The notes: generated by a model from the letters alone, not told the origin. DNA of 64,000 bases from Streptomyces sp. NBC_00358 (GCF_036099295.1 NZ_CP107976.1:3844001-3908000), one strand, 5' to 3'; shown: positions 17,367 to 25,943, counted from the stretch's first letter. A program made the numbers and translations.

Positions 17367-18716
17367 ATGCCTGCCGACACCGTCTCCGTCACGGGTTGGG
17401 GCCGCACCGCCCCGACCACCGCCCGCCTGGTCCGCCCGCGCACCTACGAGGAGGCCGCGGCGGCCGTCCGTGAGTGCGGGACGCGGGGAGGGATCGCGCG
17501 GGGGCTCGGGCGGGCGTACGGCGACGCGGCGCAGAACGCGGGCGGGGCCGTGCTCGACATGACGGGCCTGGACCGGATCCACACGGTCGACGTGGACGGC
17601 GGCACGGTCCGGTGCGACGCGGGGGTGTCCCTGCACCACCTCATGGAGGTCCTGCTCCCCCTCGGCCATTTCGTGCCGGTGACGCCGGGGACCCGCTATG
17701 TGACCGTGGGCGGCGCGATCGGTGCGGACATCCACGGCAAGAACCACCATGTGTCGGGCTCGTTCGCCCGTCACGTCCTGTCCTTCGAGCTGCTGACGGC
17801 GGACGGCGAGGTCCGGAGGGTCGGCCGCGGCACCCCCCTCTTCGACGCCACGGCGGGCGGCATGGGCCTGACCGGGGTGATCCTCACCGCGACCGTCCGC
17901 CTCCAGCCGGTGGAGACCGCCCTGATGTCCGTCGACACCGAGCGCGCGGTGGACCTGGACGACCTGATGGCCCGGCTGACCGCGACCGACCACCGGTACC
18001 GCTACTCGGTCGCCTGGATCGATCTTCTCGCCCGCGGGTCACGCATGGGACGCTCGGTCCTCACCCGCGGCGATCACGCGCCGCTGGACTCACTGCCGGC
18101 ACGCGCGCGCAGACACCCGCTGGCGTTCCGTCCCTCGCGGTTGCCGGCCGCCCCCGCCTTCGTACCGGAAGGCCTCCTCGGACGGACGTCGGTGGGCCTC
18201 TTCAACGAACTCTGGTACCGGAAGGCACCCCGCGCGCGGGTGGGTGAACTCCAGCGGATCCCGGCCTTCTTCCACCCCCTCGACGGCGTGCCGCACTGGA
18301 ACCGCGTCTACGGGCGCGGTGGCTTCGTCCAGTACCAGTTCGTCGTCGGACACGGCCGGGAGGAGACCCTGCGCCGGATCGTGCGGCGCATCTCCGAGCG
18401 CCGCTGTCCGTCCTTCCTCGCCGTCCTGAAGCGCTTCGGAGAGGGCGATCCGGGCTGGCTGTCCTTCCCGATGCCCGGCTGGACCCTCGCCCTGGACATC
18501 CCGGCGAACCTGCCCGGCCTCGGCGCCTTCCTCGACGAGCTCGACGAGGAGGTGGCGGGCGCCGGAGGCCGCGTGTACCTGGCCAAGGACGCGCGGCTGC
18601 GGCCCGAGCTGCTGGCCGCGATGTATCCGCGGCTCGGCGTGTTCCGGTCGCTGCGCCAGGAGCTGGACCCCCGGGGCGTCTTCACCTCGGACCTGTCCCG
18701 CCGCCTGGACCTGTAG
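17367..18716 (+). CDS. dprE1: DprE1-like decaprenylphosphoryl-ribose 2'-oxidase (FAD enzyme)
   Basis: About 449 residues. The N-terminal FAD domain has GRAYGDAAQN and TVGGAIGADIHGKNHHVSGSF, the VAO-type signature as in mycobacterial DprE1. The C-terminal substrate domain has LKRFGEGDPGWLSFPMPGW and YLAKDARLRPE, ending FTSDLSRRLDL. DprE1 oxidises the 2'-OH of decaprenyl-phospho-ribose, first half of its epimerisation to the arabinose form. The catalytic Lys of mycobacterial DprE1 corresponds to Lys407. The Cys attacked by benzothiazinone drugs corresponds to Ala375 (PGWTLALD against PGWNICVD). The longest frame begins at TTG 17334, but ATG 17367 matches family starts. dprE2 follows after 60 bp on the same strand. 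Confidence 0.92.
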   Translation: MPADTVSVTGWGRTAPTTARLVRPRTYEEAAAAVRECGTRGGIARGLGRAYGDAAQNAGGAVLDMTGLDRIHTVDVDGGTVRCDAGVSLHHLMEVLLPLGHFVPVTPGTRYVTVGGAIGADIHGKNHHVSGSFARHVLSFELLTADGEVRRVGRGTPLFDATAGGMGLTGVILTATVRLQPVETALMSVDTERAVDLDDLMARLTATDHRYRYSVAWIDLLARGSRMGRSVLTRGDHAPLDSLPARARRHPLAFRPSRLPAAPAFVPEGLLGRTSVGLFNELWYRKAPRARVGELQRIPAFFHPLDGVPHWNRVYGRGGFVQYQFVVGHGREETLRRIVRRISERRCPSFLAVLKRFGEGDPGWLSFPMPGWTLALDIPANLPGLGAFLDELDEEVAGAGGRVYLAKDARLRPELLAAMYPRLGVFRSLRQELDPRGVFTSDLSRRLDL

Positions 18717-18776
18717 AGCGCCCTTCCCGGCCGCCCGTCTTCGCCCCGTCGTCTCTAGTCGTCTCTAGGAGCTGTC

Positions 18777-19532
18777 ATGAAGGACGCCTTCGGTATCCCC
18801 CAGTCCCTGCTGATCCTCGGTGGCACGTCCGAGATCGCGCTGGCCACCGCCCGTCGGCTGATCACCCGGAGGACCCGGACGGTATGGCTCGCCGGACGGC
18901 CGACGCCCGCCCTGGAGGAGGCCGCCGAGCGTTTGCGCCGCCTCGGCGCGGACGCCCGTACCGTCGCCTTCGACGCCCTCGACCCCGAGTCCCACGAGGC
19001 CGTGCTCGGCAAGGTCTTCGCCGAGGGCGACATCGACATGGTGCTGATGGCCTTCGGGGTGCTCGGCGACCAGGCCCTGGACGAGAAGGAGCCCGTCGCG
19101 GCGGTGCGGGTGGCGCAGACCAACTACACGGGCGCGGTGTCGTCCGGCCTCGTGTGCGCGCGGGCGCTGCAGACGCAGGGGCACGGCTCCCTGGTGGTGC
19201 TGTCCTCGGTCGCGGGGGAGCGCGCCCGACGCTCGAACTTCATCTACGGCTCCAGCAAGGCGGGCCTGGACGCCTTCGCGCAGGGCCTCGGCGACGCCCT
19301 GTACGGGACGGGCGCCCACGTCATGGTCGTACGCCCCGGGTTCGTCCGGACCCGGATGACGGCCGGGCTGCCGGAGGTACCGCTGTCGACCACTCCGGAG
19401 GCGGTGGCCGCGGCGATCGAGCTGGGGCTGAGGCGACGTTCGGAGACGGTGTGGGTGCCGGGGGCGCTCAGGATGGTCATGGCGGCACTGCGGCACACAC
19501 CACGAGCGGTGTTCCGGCGGCTGCCGATCTGA
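18777..19532 (+). CDS. dprE2: DprE2-like decaprenylphospho-erythro-pentofuranosid-2-ulose 2-reductase (SDR)
   Basis: This 251-residue short-chain dehydrogenase has the nucleotide-binding motif LILGGTSEIA, NYTGAVSSG, the catalytic Ser region VVLSSVAGERARRSNF, and Tyr/Lys in YGSSK. It ends in HTPRAVFRRLPI. These blocks line up with mycobacterial DprE2 (LLLGGTSEIG, SSAAGERVRRANFVYGSTK, IPRSIFRKLPI). It would reduce the keto product of DprE1 to decaprenyl-phospho-arabinose. AGGAG lies five bases before the ATG. It forms an operon with dprE1. Confidence 0.93.
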   Translation: MKDAFGIPQSLLILGGTSEIALATARRLITRRTRTVWLAGRPTPALEEAAERLRRLGADARTVAFDALDPESHEAVLGKVFAEGDIDMVLMAFGVLGDQALDEKEPVAAVRVAQTNYTGAVSSGLVCARALQTQGHGSLVVLSSVAGERARRSNFIYGSSKAGLDAFAQGLGDALYGTGAHVMVVRPGFVRTRMTAGLPEVPLSTTPEAVAAAIELGLRRRSETVWVPGALRMVMAALRHTPRAVFRRLPI

Positions 19533-19590
19533 GTCTCCGCGCCGGGCCGTCTCCACGAGGGCGACGGCCGGCCCGCGGTCCGGGCGCCCG

Positions 19591-19618
19591 GTACGGCCGT
19601 CCGAGGGACCGGCCGTAC
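19591..19618. terminator. Hairpin terminator between dprE2 and the 2H phosphoesterase gene
   Basis: GTACGGCCG (19591-19599) and CGGCCGTAC (19610-19618) form a 9-bp stem with a 10-base loop between convergent stops. Confidence 0.65.
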
Positions 19619-19643
19619 GTGCCTGCCGTGCGAGCCGGTGCTC

Positions 19644-20225
19644 CTAGAGCGCCGGCAGTGTGGTGTTCTGCTCCGGCGCGCATGCCTGCGGGGGCACCAC
19701 CGCACCGCCGAAGACGAACTCGCGGAGCTTGCGCCACACGCCGTCGGCGCCCTGTTCGTAGAGCGCGAATCCGGTGCAGGGCCACCCGGCCTCGTATCCG
19801 GAGAGCGCCTCGAAGGCGCGGTCCATCGCCGCGTCGTCGATGCCGTGCGCCACGGTGACATGCGGGTGGTACGGGAACTGCAGCTCGCGGGCGACGGGCC
19901 CTGAGCCGTCCCTGACCTGCTTCTGCAGCCAGGCGCAGGCCTCCGCGCCGTCGGCCACCCGCACGTACACCACCGGCGACAGGGGGCGGAAGGTGCCCGT
20001 GCCGGACAGTCGCATCGGGAACGGGCGCCCGGCGGCCGCGACCTCGCCGAGGTGCGCCTCGATCGCGGGCAGCGCCGAGTCCTCGACCTCGGTCGGCGGC
20101 AGCAGCGTGACGTGCGTGGGAATGCCGGAAGCCGCGGGGTCACCGAAGCCCGCGCGCCGCTCCTGGAGCAGGCTGCCGTGAGGCTCCGGGACCGCGATCG
20201 ACACGCCGATCGTTACGGTCCCCAC
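19644..20225 (-). CDS. 2'-5' RNA ligase-like (2H phosphoesterase) protein
   Basis: The 193-residue protein carries two HxT motifs, THVTLLPP (about residue 37) and PHVTVAHG (about residue 120), which define the 2H phosphoesterase superfamily (LigT/CPDase-like). Such enzymes open or hydrolyse 2'-5' or cyclic phosphodiester bonds in RNA or nucleotides; the in vivo substrate is usually unknown. A GTG start is preceded by AGGAG at five bases. It is followed in the opposite direction by dprE2 and lies downstream of trpS with a 226-bp gap, so it may have its own promoter. Confidence 0.88.
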   Translation of the reverse strand: MGTVTIGVSIAVPEPHGSLLQERRAGFGDPAASGIPTHVTLLPPTEVEDSALPAIEAHLGEVAAAGRPFPMRLSGTGTFRPLSPVVYVRVADGAEACAWLQKQVRDGSGPVARELQFPYHPHVTVAHGIDDAAMDRAFEALSGYEAGWPCTGFALYEQGADGVWRKLREFVFGGAVVPPQACAPEQNTTLPAL

Positions 20226-20451
20226 GTCGTCTCCTGTCGTTGTCGATGGTCAGGGCTGTTCGGTGGTGCTGCGCGGGCGGAGGCGGTTGCTCGGTCCGCC
20301 CGGCTTTCGACTGTACGGCGGTATGGCCCGCAATCGGCCGCCGTACGAGTGTCGCGCTCGTCTCGTACTGACTGCCGAAGGGGCTGTGGTAGGGGCCGCG
20401 CCGCCACCGTGCGACCGCGGCGCGGCGGCGCGGACGGTGGCGGCACCGACG

Positions 20452-21465
20452 TCAGTGCTTGGCGGGCAGGAATCCGACCCTGTCGTACGCCTGGGAGAGC
20501 GTCTCCGCGGCGACGGCGCGTGCCTTCTCGGCGCCCTTGGCCAGGATCGAGTCGAGTGTCTCCGGGTCGTCCAGATACTGCTGGGTGCGCTCCCTGAACG
20601 GCGTCACGAAGTCGATCATTACCTCCGCGAGGTCCGTTTTCAGCGCACCGTAGCCCTTGCCCGTGTACTTCTGCTCCAGTTCCCCGATTCCGGTCCCGGT
20701 GAGCGTCGAGTAGATGGTCAGCAGGTTGCTGATACCCGGTTTCGCCGCCGTGTCATACCTGATGACGGTGTCCGTGTCGGTGACCGCGCTCTTGACCTTC
20801 TTGGCGGTCGCCTTCGGATCGTCGAGCAGGTTGATGAGGCCCTTCGGCGTCGACGCCGACTTGCTCATCTTGATCGACGGGTCCTGGAGATCGAAGATCT
20901 TCGCCGTCTCCTTGAGGATGTACGGCTTGGGGATCGTGAACGTCTCGCCGAAGCGGCCGTTGAAGCGCTCCGCGAGGTCGCGCGTGAGCTCGATGTGCTG
21001 GCGCTGGTCCTCACCGACCGGGACCTCGTTGGCCTGGTACAGCAGGATGTCCGCGACCTGGAGGATCGGGTACGTGAAGAGGCCGACGCTGGCGCGGTCG
21101 GCGCCCTGCTTGGCGGACTTGTCCTTGAACTGGGTCATGCGGGAGGCCTCGCCGAAACCGGTCAGGCAGTTCATGATCCAGGCGAGCTGCGCGTGCTCGG
21201 GGACATGGCTCTGGACGAAGAGCGTGCAGCGCTCCGGGTCGAGGCCCGCGGCGAGCAACTGCGCGGTGGCGAGCCGGGTGTTGGCGCGCAGGTCCGCGGG
21301 GTCCTGCGGAATCGTGATCGCGTGCAGGTCGACGACCATGTAGAACGCGTCGTGGGACTCCTGGAGCGCCACCCACTGACGGACGGCACCGAGGTAGTTG
21401 CCGAGGTGGAACGAGCCTGCCGTGGGCTGGATTCCGGAGAGCACGCGAGGACTGTCAGAGGCCAT
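20452..21465 (-). CDS. trpS: Tryptophanyl-tRNA synthetase
   Basis: About 337 residues, class I aminoacyl-tRNA synthetase. The ATP-binding motif is GIQPTAGSFHLGNYLGA (HIGH equivalent) and the KMSKS loop is IKMSKSAST. Also present are TRDLAERFNGRFG and the usual ending VGFLPAKH. It charges tRNA-Trp in the cytoplasm. A long frame begins at 21627, but GAGAGA lies nine bases before ATG 21465 (MASDSPRVLSG) and the resulting length is normal for the family. Streptomycetes often have two TrpRS genes; this resembles the housekeeping one by context, but that cannot be proved here. Confidence 0.96.
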   Translation of the reverse strand: MASDSPRVLSGIQPTAGSFHLGNYLGAVRQWVALQESHDAFYMVVDLHAITIPQDPADLRANTRLATAQLLAAGLDPERCTLFVQSHVPEHAQLAWIMNCLTGFGEASRMTQFKDKSAKQGADRASVGLFTYPILQVADILLYQANEVPVGEDQRQHIELTRDLAERFNGRFGETFTIPKPYILKETAKIFDLQDPSIKMSKSASTPKGLINLLDDPKATAKKVKSAVTDTDTVIRYDTAAKPGISNLLTIYSTLTGTGIGELEQKYTGKGYGALKTDLAEVMIDFVTPFRERTQQYLDDPETLDSILAKGAEKARAVAAETLSQAYDRVGFLPAKH

Positions 21466-21855
21466 GTTCACCATTCTCTCAGGTGCCGGGGCCCGCTCAG
21501 GAACTGGCCGGAAAGAGACAGGACCCGGATGGGCGGGCGTCGCGCCTCCCGGAACGGCGCCCTCCGGGCTCCCGGCCCGCCAGCACAGACGGTGACGATT
21601 TCGCTCACCTGAGCGGGTTTCGAGCACTTACTGTCATCGAAGTGCAACGGTGAGATGACATTCCTGCTGGAGGGGGTGTTTTTCGAGGTCACCGGCGCTT
21701 AAGAATGCCGAACCGCCAGGTAGCCGGATTCGGCAGGGCGGAGCACTGCTCGGACGTCGCCGATGTCGAGGGGAACCCCGGCGTGTCCGGTCGTGCACCC
21801 AGAAATCGGCACAACGGCGTGCGGGCCGGCTCTTCGCCGGCCGCTTGGGGGTTCC
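21466..21855. other. 390-bp divergent intergenic region between trpS and a membrane-protein gene
   Basis: It contains the perfect 14-bp palindrome CGCTCACCTGAGCG at 21602-21615, about 137 bp upstream of trpS, a candidate regulatory site. A possible upstream peptide in the trpS leader holds only one Trp codon, so classical attenuation is not supported. No T-box-like structure was recognised. Confidence 0.45.
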
Positions 21856-22620
21856 ATGCGCGGGCTTCGTGAACTGGTCACGGTGGTGGGGGCGTTGGGT
21901 GCGACCGCTGCGGCGGTGGTGTCCGCGGCACCGTCCGCCCTGGCCGGCCCGGCGGCGAGTGCGCCGGTGGTCGCACCGGCGGTCCTGGAGAGCGCGGAGC
22001 ACGCTGCCGAGCTCTCCCCGGTGGCCAGCCCGGACATCGCTCTGACGATCGCCGGTGACACGGGACGGACGACCACCCTGCACAACGAGGACCCGGACTT
22101 CGGACTGCTGTGGCGGCTGCTGTCGCCCCGGTACACGGGATCGCAGAAGGCGCCCGACGGGTGGAAGGACGGTCACCTCCCCGAGCCGCAGGCCACGGTG
22201 ATCTGGGGAGTCACGGGTCCGGGGGACGGGACGCGGACCGCCCACCGGACACCCGAGGGCGACGTCACCATCGAGCGCCAGGACCAGGTGTACCTCGCCG
22301 TGGACGGCACGCCGTGGGTGCGGTCGGATCTGTCGCCGGACTCGATGAACGACACCATCGCCTGGCATTCGGCGCCGCGTTCGGTGTTCGACGAGCTGAC
22401 GAAGGACGGAAGGCTCTTCGGCTCCGGGTCGGTCGTGGCCGCCGCCAAGGTGGAGCTGGACCCGGCGTTCTGGGCGGTGCCCGGACTCGCGGCGGGCGTG
22501 GCGCTCGGCGCCGGGGCCGCGTGGTTCATCTGCCAGGCGGCGGTCCGGGCCCGGCGCGAGGATCGCGAGGATGCCGGGCCGTTGCTGGGGACCCGCCAGG
22601 AGCTGATCGAGGTCCGGTGA
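21856..22620 (+). CDS. Secreted/membrane-anchored protein of unknown function
   Basis: About 254 residues. An N-terminal signal-like segment (LRELVTVVGALGATAAAVVSAAPSALA) leads to an extracytoplasmic region with the recognisable blocks DFGLLWRLLSPRYTG and LPEPQATVIWGVTG. A C-terminal helix follows (FWAVPGLAAGVALGAGAAWFIC) and then a charged tail of about 35 residues. This is a type-I-like topology. ATG 21856 has GGGGG five bases upstream and starts the signal peptide; the longer frame from 21763 adds uncharacteristic sequence. Family not recognised. It is convergent with glyA, with two hairpin terminators between them. Confidence 0.75.
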   Translation: MRGLRELVTVVGALGATAAAVVSAAPSALAGPAASAPVVAPAVLESAEHAAELSPVASPDIALTIAGDTGRTTTLHNEDPDFGLLWRLLSPRYTGSQKAPDGWKDGHLPEPQATVIWGVTGPGDGTRTAHRTPEGDVTIERQDQVYLAVDGTPWVRSDLSPDSMNDTIAWHSAPRSVFDELTKDGRLFGSGSVVAAAKVELDPAFWAVPGLAAGVALGAGAAWFICQAAVRARREDREDAGPLLGTRQELIEVR

Positions 22621-22644
22621 CCGGCCGGTGCCGGCCCGACCTGA

Positions 22645-22674
22645 CCTGACCCGGCCTGACCCGGCCTGACCCGG
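22645..22674. repeat. 10-bp tandem repeat CCTGACCCGG x3
   Basis: Three adjacent copies lie in the convergent gap before glyA's 3' end, directly next to a terminator hairpin. Confidence 0.9.
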
Positions 22675-22694
22675 CCCGAGCGCCTCGGGCCGGG
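22670..22694. terminator. Hairpin terminator in the convergent gap before glyA
   Basis: CCCGGCCCGAG pairs perfectly with CTCGGGCCGGG (11 bp) around the three-base loop CGC. Confidence 0.8.
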
Positions 22695-22704
22695 CGGTCC
22701 ATCA

Positions 22705-22737
22705 CCGGCCCCGACCCGGCCGCCGGTCCGGGGCCGG
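22705..22737. terminator. Second hairpin downstream of glyA
   Basis: CCGGCCCCG (22705-22713) and CGGGGCCGG (22729-22737) form a 9-bp stem with a 15-base loop, 26 bp after the glyA stop. Confidence 0.6.
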
Positions 22738-22762
22738 ACGGATCCGGCCCCGGCGCGGTGCG

Positions 22763-24208
22763 TCAGCCGAGGTCGATCTCCGGGTAGAGCGGGAACGGGG
22801 CCAGCAGGTCGGTGGCGCGGTGGGAGATCTCGTCGGAGATCTTCGCGTCCAGGACGTGCTGGGCCTTGGACGGGGCGCCCTTGGCGGTGGTGCCGGCCTC
22901 GGCGGCGGTGAGGACGCGGTCGATCAGGCCGGCGATCTCGTCCATCTCGGTCGCGCCCAGGCCACGGGTGGTCAGCGCGGGGGTGCCGATGCGGATACCG
23001 GAGGTGTACCAGGCGCCGTTCGGGTCGGCCGGGATGGCGTTGCGGTTGGTGACGATGCCCGAGTCGAGCAGCGCGGACTCCGCCTGGCGGCCGGTCAGGC
23101 CGTAGGAGGAGGAGACGTCGATGAGGTTGAGGTGGTTGTCCGTACCACCCGTGACCAGGGTGGCGCCGCGTCGCATCAGACCCTCCGCCAGGGCACGGGA
23201 GTTGTCGACGACGGCCTGGGCGTAGTCGCGGAACTCGGGGCGGCGGGCCTCGGCGAGCGCGACGGCCTTGGCGGCCATGACGTGCGGAAGGGGGCCGCCG
23301 AGGACCATCGGGCAGCCGCGGTCGACCTGCTCGGCGAGGGTCTCGTCGCACAGGACCATGCCACCGCGCGGGCCGCGCAGCGACTTGTGCGTGGTGGTGG
23401 TGACGATCTGGGCGTGCGGGACCGGGTCGAAGTCGCCGGTGAGGACCTTGCCCGCGACCAGGCCGGCGAAGTGCGCCATGTCGACCATGAGGGTGGCGCC
23501 GACCTCGTCGGCGATCTCCCGCATGATGCGGAAGTTCACCAGACGCGGGTAGGCGGAGTAGCCGGCGACGAGGATCAGCGGCTTGAACTCGCGGGCGGAG
23601 ACGCGCAGTGCCTCGTAGTCGATGAGGCCGGTGGCGGGGTCGGTGCCGTAGGAGCGCTGGTCGAACATCTTGCCCGAGATGTTCGGGCGGAAGCCGTGGG
23701 TGAGGTGGCCGCCGGCGTCCAGGGACATGCCGAGCATGCGCTGGTTGCCGAAGGCCTGGCGCAGTTCGGCCCAGTCGGCCTCGGTGAGGTCGTTGACGTT
23801 GCGGACGCCCGCCTTGGCGAGGGCGGGGGCCTCGACGCGCGCGGCGAGGACGGCCCAGAAGGCGACGAGGTTGGCGTCGATGCCGGAGTGCGGCTGGGCG
23901 TAGGCGTGCTCGGCGCCGAAGAGTTCGCGGGCGTGCTCGGCGGCGAGGGCCTCGACGGTGTCGACGTTGCGGCAGCCGGCGTAGAAGCGGCGGCCGACGG
24001 TGCCCTCGGCGTACTTGTCGCTGAACCAGTTGCCCATGGCCAGCAGGGTCGCCGGGGAGGCGTAGTTCTCGGACGCGATGAGCTTGAGCATGTCACGCTG
24101 GTCGGCGATTTCCTGACCGATGGCGTCGGCGACGCGGGGCTCCACGGCCCGGATCACGTCGAGGGCGCTGCGGAAGGCGGTGGACTCGGTGGAAAGGGGC
24201 TCTGGCAT
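22763..24208 (-). CDS. glyA: Serine hydroxymethyltransferase (long actinobacterial form)
   Basis: The 481-residue PLP enzyme interconverts serine and glycine while charging tetrahydrofolate with a one-carbon unit. Visible motifs: KLIASENYAS, GTVGRRFYAGC, AQPHSGIDANLVAFWA, VDMAHFAGLVAG, and the PLP-lysine region TTTTHKSLRGPRGGMVLC. It is about 60 residues longer than the E. coli enzyme because of an insertion around APALAKAGVRNVNDLTEADW, as in other long-form actinobacterial SHMTs. GGAGG lies five bases before the ATG. The 5' leader holds a ZTP riboswitch, tying expression to 10-formyl-THF status. Confidence 0.97.
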   Translation of the reverse strand: MPEPLSTESTAFRSALDVIRAVEPRVADAIGQEIADQRDMLKLIASENYASPATLLAMGNWFSDKYAEGTVGRRFYAGCRNVDTVEALAAEHARELFGAEHAYAQPHSGIDANLVAFWAVLAARVEAPALAKAGVRNVNDLTEADWAELRQAFGNQRMLGMSLDAGGHLTHGFRPNISGKMFDQRSYGTDPATGLIDYEALRVSAREFKPLILVAGYSAYPRLVNFRIMREIADEVGATLMVDMAHFAGLVAGKVLTGDFDPVPHAQIVTTTTHKSLRGPRGGMVLCDETLAEQVDRGCPMVLGGPLPHVMAAKAVALAEARRPEFRDYAQAVVDNSRALAEGLMRRGATLVTGGTDNHLNLIDVSSSYGLTGRQAESALLDSGIVTNRNAIPADPNGAWYTSGIRIGTPALTTRGLGATEMDEIAGLIDRVLTAAEAGTTAKGAPSKAQHVLDAKISDEISHRATDLLAPFPLYPEIDLG

Positions 24209-24240
24209 GACGGCCTCCGGACGTGGCGTTCAGCGTTCAC

Positions 24241-24415
24241 GGGTCGGCCCAGGCGCACGGCACTCGGTTGCCACGACTTCTCGCCCGGACACTCCGGGCA
24301 CCTCTCGACGGCCTGCTGCTCCGTCCAGAAGTCCGGGATCACCCCCGGGAAGCCACAGCGCGGGTGCCGCTCCCCGATGGTCGGTCCCATCCCAGCGCGC
24401 CAGTCACGGCCCCGC
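24241..24415 (-). promoter_or_regulatory. ZTP (pfl-type) riboswitch in the glyA leader
   Basis: On the minus strand the leader has both conserved halves of the pfl/ZTP aptamer. The 5' half has GCCGTGACTGGCG (24410-24398), followed by ACCGACCATCGGGGAGCG (about 24385-24368). The 3' half is GCCGTGCGCCTGGGCC (about 24261-24246). About 100 bases of variable linker separate them, which the class permits. ZTP riboswitches sense ZMP/ZTP, the purine intermediate that accumulates when 10-formyl-THF is scarce, and commonly control glyA, folD and purine genes. The glyA start lies about 33 bases after the aptamer. The expression platform (terminator or RBS masking) could not be settled by eye. Confidence 0.87.
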
Positions 24416-24604
24416 CGGTCAGCCTACCGGGCGCGCCGGATCACCGGGGTCCCCGGTCCACCATGCGAGCGACGATAGGAAATAGGCCACAAGTCCAGCC
24501 GCGCGCGAGCACCAGGTGTTCGCGCGCGGGGACAACGCGCCACCCGGCGTGTCGGGGAAGACCGCGCCGCTCCCCCGTGCCGCTCGTCAGAGAACGGAGA
24601 TCCC

Positions 24605-25828
24605 GTGACCGCTATGGATGCCAGGGAGACGACGGAGGCGTACATCGCCTCGGCCGACGCGCACAGCGCGCACAACTACCACCCGCTGCCGGTCGTCGTG
24701 GCGACGGCGGACGGGGCCTGGATGACGGATGTCGAGGGGCGCCGCTTCCTCGACATGCTGGCCGGATACTCGGCGCTGAATTTCGGCCACGGCAACCGGC
24801 GGCTGATCGAGGCGGCGAAGGCACAGCTGGACCGGGTGACGCTGACGTCGCGGGCGTTCCACCACGACCGGTTCGGGGATTTCTGCCGGGAACTGGCCGC
24901 GCTGTGCGGCATGGAGATGGTGCTGCCGATGAACACCGGCGCGGAGGCGGTGGAGACGGCGGTGAAGACGGCCCGGAAGTGGGGCTACCGGGTCAAGGGT
25001 GTCCCTGCGGAGATGGCGAAGATCGTGGTCGCGGGCAACAACTTCCACGGGCGGACGACGACGGTCATCAGCTTCTCGACGGACCCGGAGGCGCGGGCCG
25101 ACTTCGGCCCGTACACACCGGGATTCGAGATCGTGCCGTACGGGGACCTGACGGCGCTGCGGGGGGCGGTCACGGAGAACACGGTGGCCGTCCTGCTCGA
25201 ACCGATCCAGGGCGAGGCGGGGGTGCTGGTGCCGCCGGCCGGTTACCTGCCGGCCGTACGGGAGCTGACGCTGGAGCGCGACGTGCTGTTCGTCGCGGAC
25301 GAGATCCAGTCGGGGCTGGGACGCACCGGCCGTACGTTCGCGTGCGAGCACGAGGGTGTGGTGCCGGACATGTACGTCCTCGGGAAGGCGCTCGGCGGCG
25401 GGGTGGTGCCCGTGTCGGCGGTGGTGTCGAGCGCGGAGGTGCTGGGGGTGTTCCGGCCAGGGGAGCACGGGTCGACGTTCGGGGGGAATCCGCTGGCCTG
25501 CGCGGTGGCCCTGGAGGTGATCGCGATGCTGCGGACCGGCGAGTACCAGCGGCGGGCGGCCGAGCTCGGTCGACATCTGCACCATGAACTGGGGCTGTTG
25601 AAGGACTCCGGTCATGTCACCGCGGTACGCGGGCGCGGGCTGTGGGCGGGCGTCGACATCGCCCCGGCGCACGGCACGGGCCGGGAGATCTCGGAGAAGC
25701 TGATGGACCGGGGCGTCCTCGTCAAGGACACCCACGGTGTCACCGTCCGGATCGCCCCTCCCCTGGTCATCGAGAAGGAGGACCTGGACTGGGGGCTGGC
25801 CCAACTGCGGGCCGTACTGGGGGCGTAG
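24605..25828 (+). CDS. rocD: Ornithine aminotransferase
   Basis: This 407-residue class III PLP aminotransferase has HNYHPLPVVVATADGAW, LDMLAGYSALNFGHGN, the PLP-phosphate region MNTGAEAVE, FHGRTTT, the Asp of VADEIQSGLGRTG, and the Schiff-base Lys in YVLGKALGGG. The sequence fits ornithine-oxo-acid aminotransferases, which convert ornithine to glutamate semialdehyde in arginine/proline catabolism. A GTG start has GGAG seven bases before it. It is divergent from glyA. Other class III aminotransferases are possible, but the N-terminal HNYHPLPV block is typical of RocD. Confidence 0.92.
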   Translation: MTAMDARETTEAYIASADAHSAHNYHPLPVVVATADGAWMTDVEGRRFLDMLAGYSALNFGHGNRRLIEAAKAQLDRVTLTSRAFHHDRFGDFCRELAALCGMEMVLPMNTGAEAVETAVKTARKWGYRVKGVPAEMAKIVVAGNNFHGRTTTVISFSTDPEARADFGPYTPGFEIVPYGDLTALRGAVTENTVAVLLEPIQGEAGVLVPPAGYLPAVRELTLERDVLFVADEIQSGLGRTGRTFACEHEGVVPDMYVLGKALGGGVVPVSAVVSSAEVLGVFRPGEHGSTFGGNPLACAVALEVIAMLRTGEYQRRAAELGRHLHHELGLLKDSGHVTAVRGRGLWAGVDIAPAHGTGREISEKLMDRGVLVKDTHGVTVRIAPPLVIEKEDLDWGLAQLRAVLGA

Positions 25829-25930
25829 GCAGACGCCGGTCCGGCCCTGTTCCGGCTTCGCGGGTGGTCACGCCGCCGCCCTCGCGGCCGGGCGGGGGCT
25901 CGGCGGTGGCCCCGGGCGACGCGCCGTCCC

Positions 25931-25936
25931 CTACAG
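25931..25936 (+). promoter_or_regulatory. Candidate -10 box of a leaderless promoter (DMT-like gene)
   Basis: TACAGT ends seven bases before the GTG at 25944, with no ribosome-binding site between. Confidence 0.45.
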
Positions 25937-25943
25937 TCACTTC

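Noticed and set aside
21466..21630. Trp-codon attenuator or T-box in the trpS leader.
   Set aside because: Only a single Trp codon in any short leader frame, and no T-box core or antiterminator motif seen.
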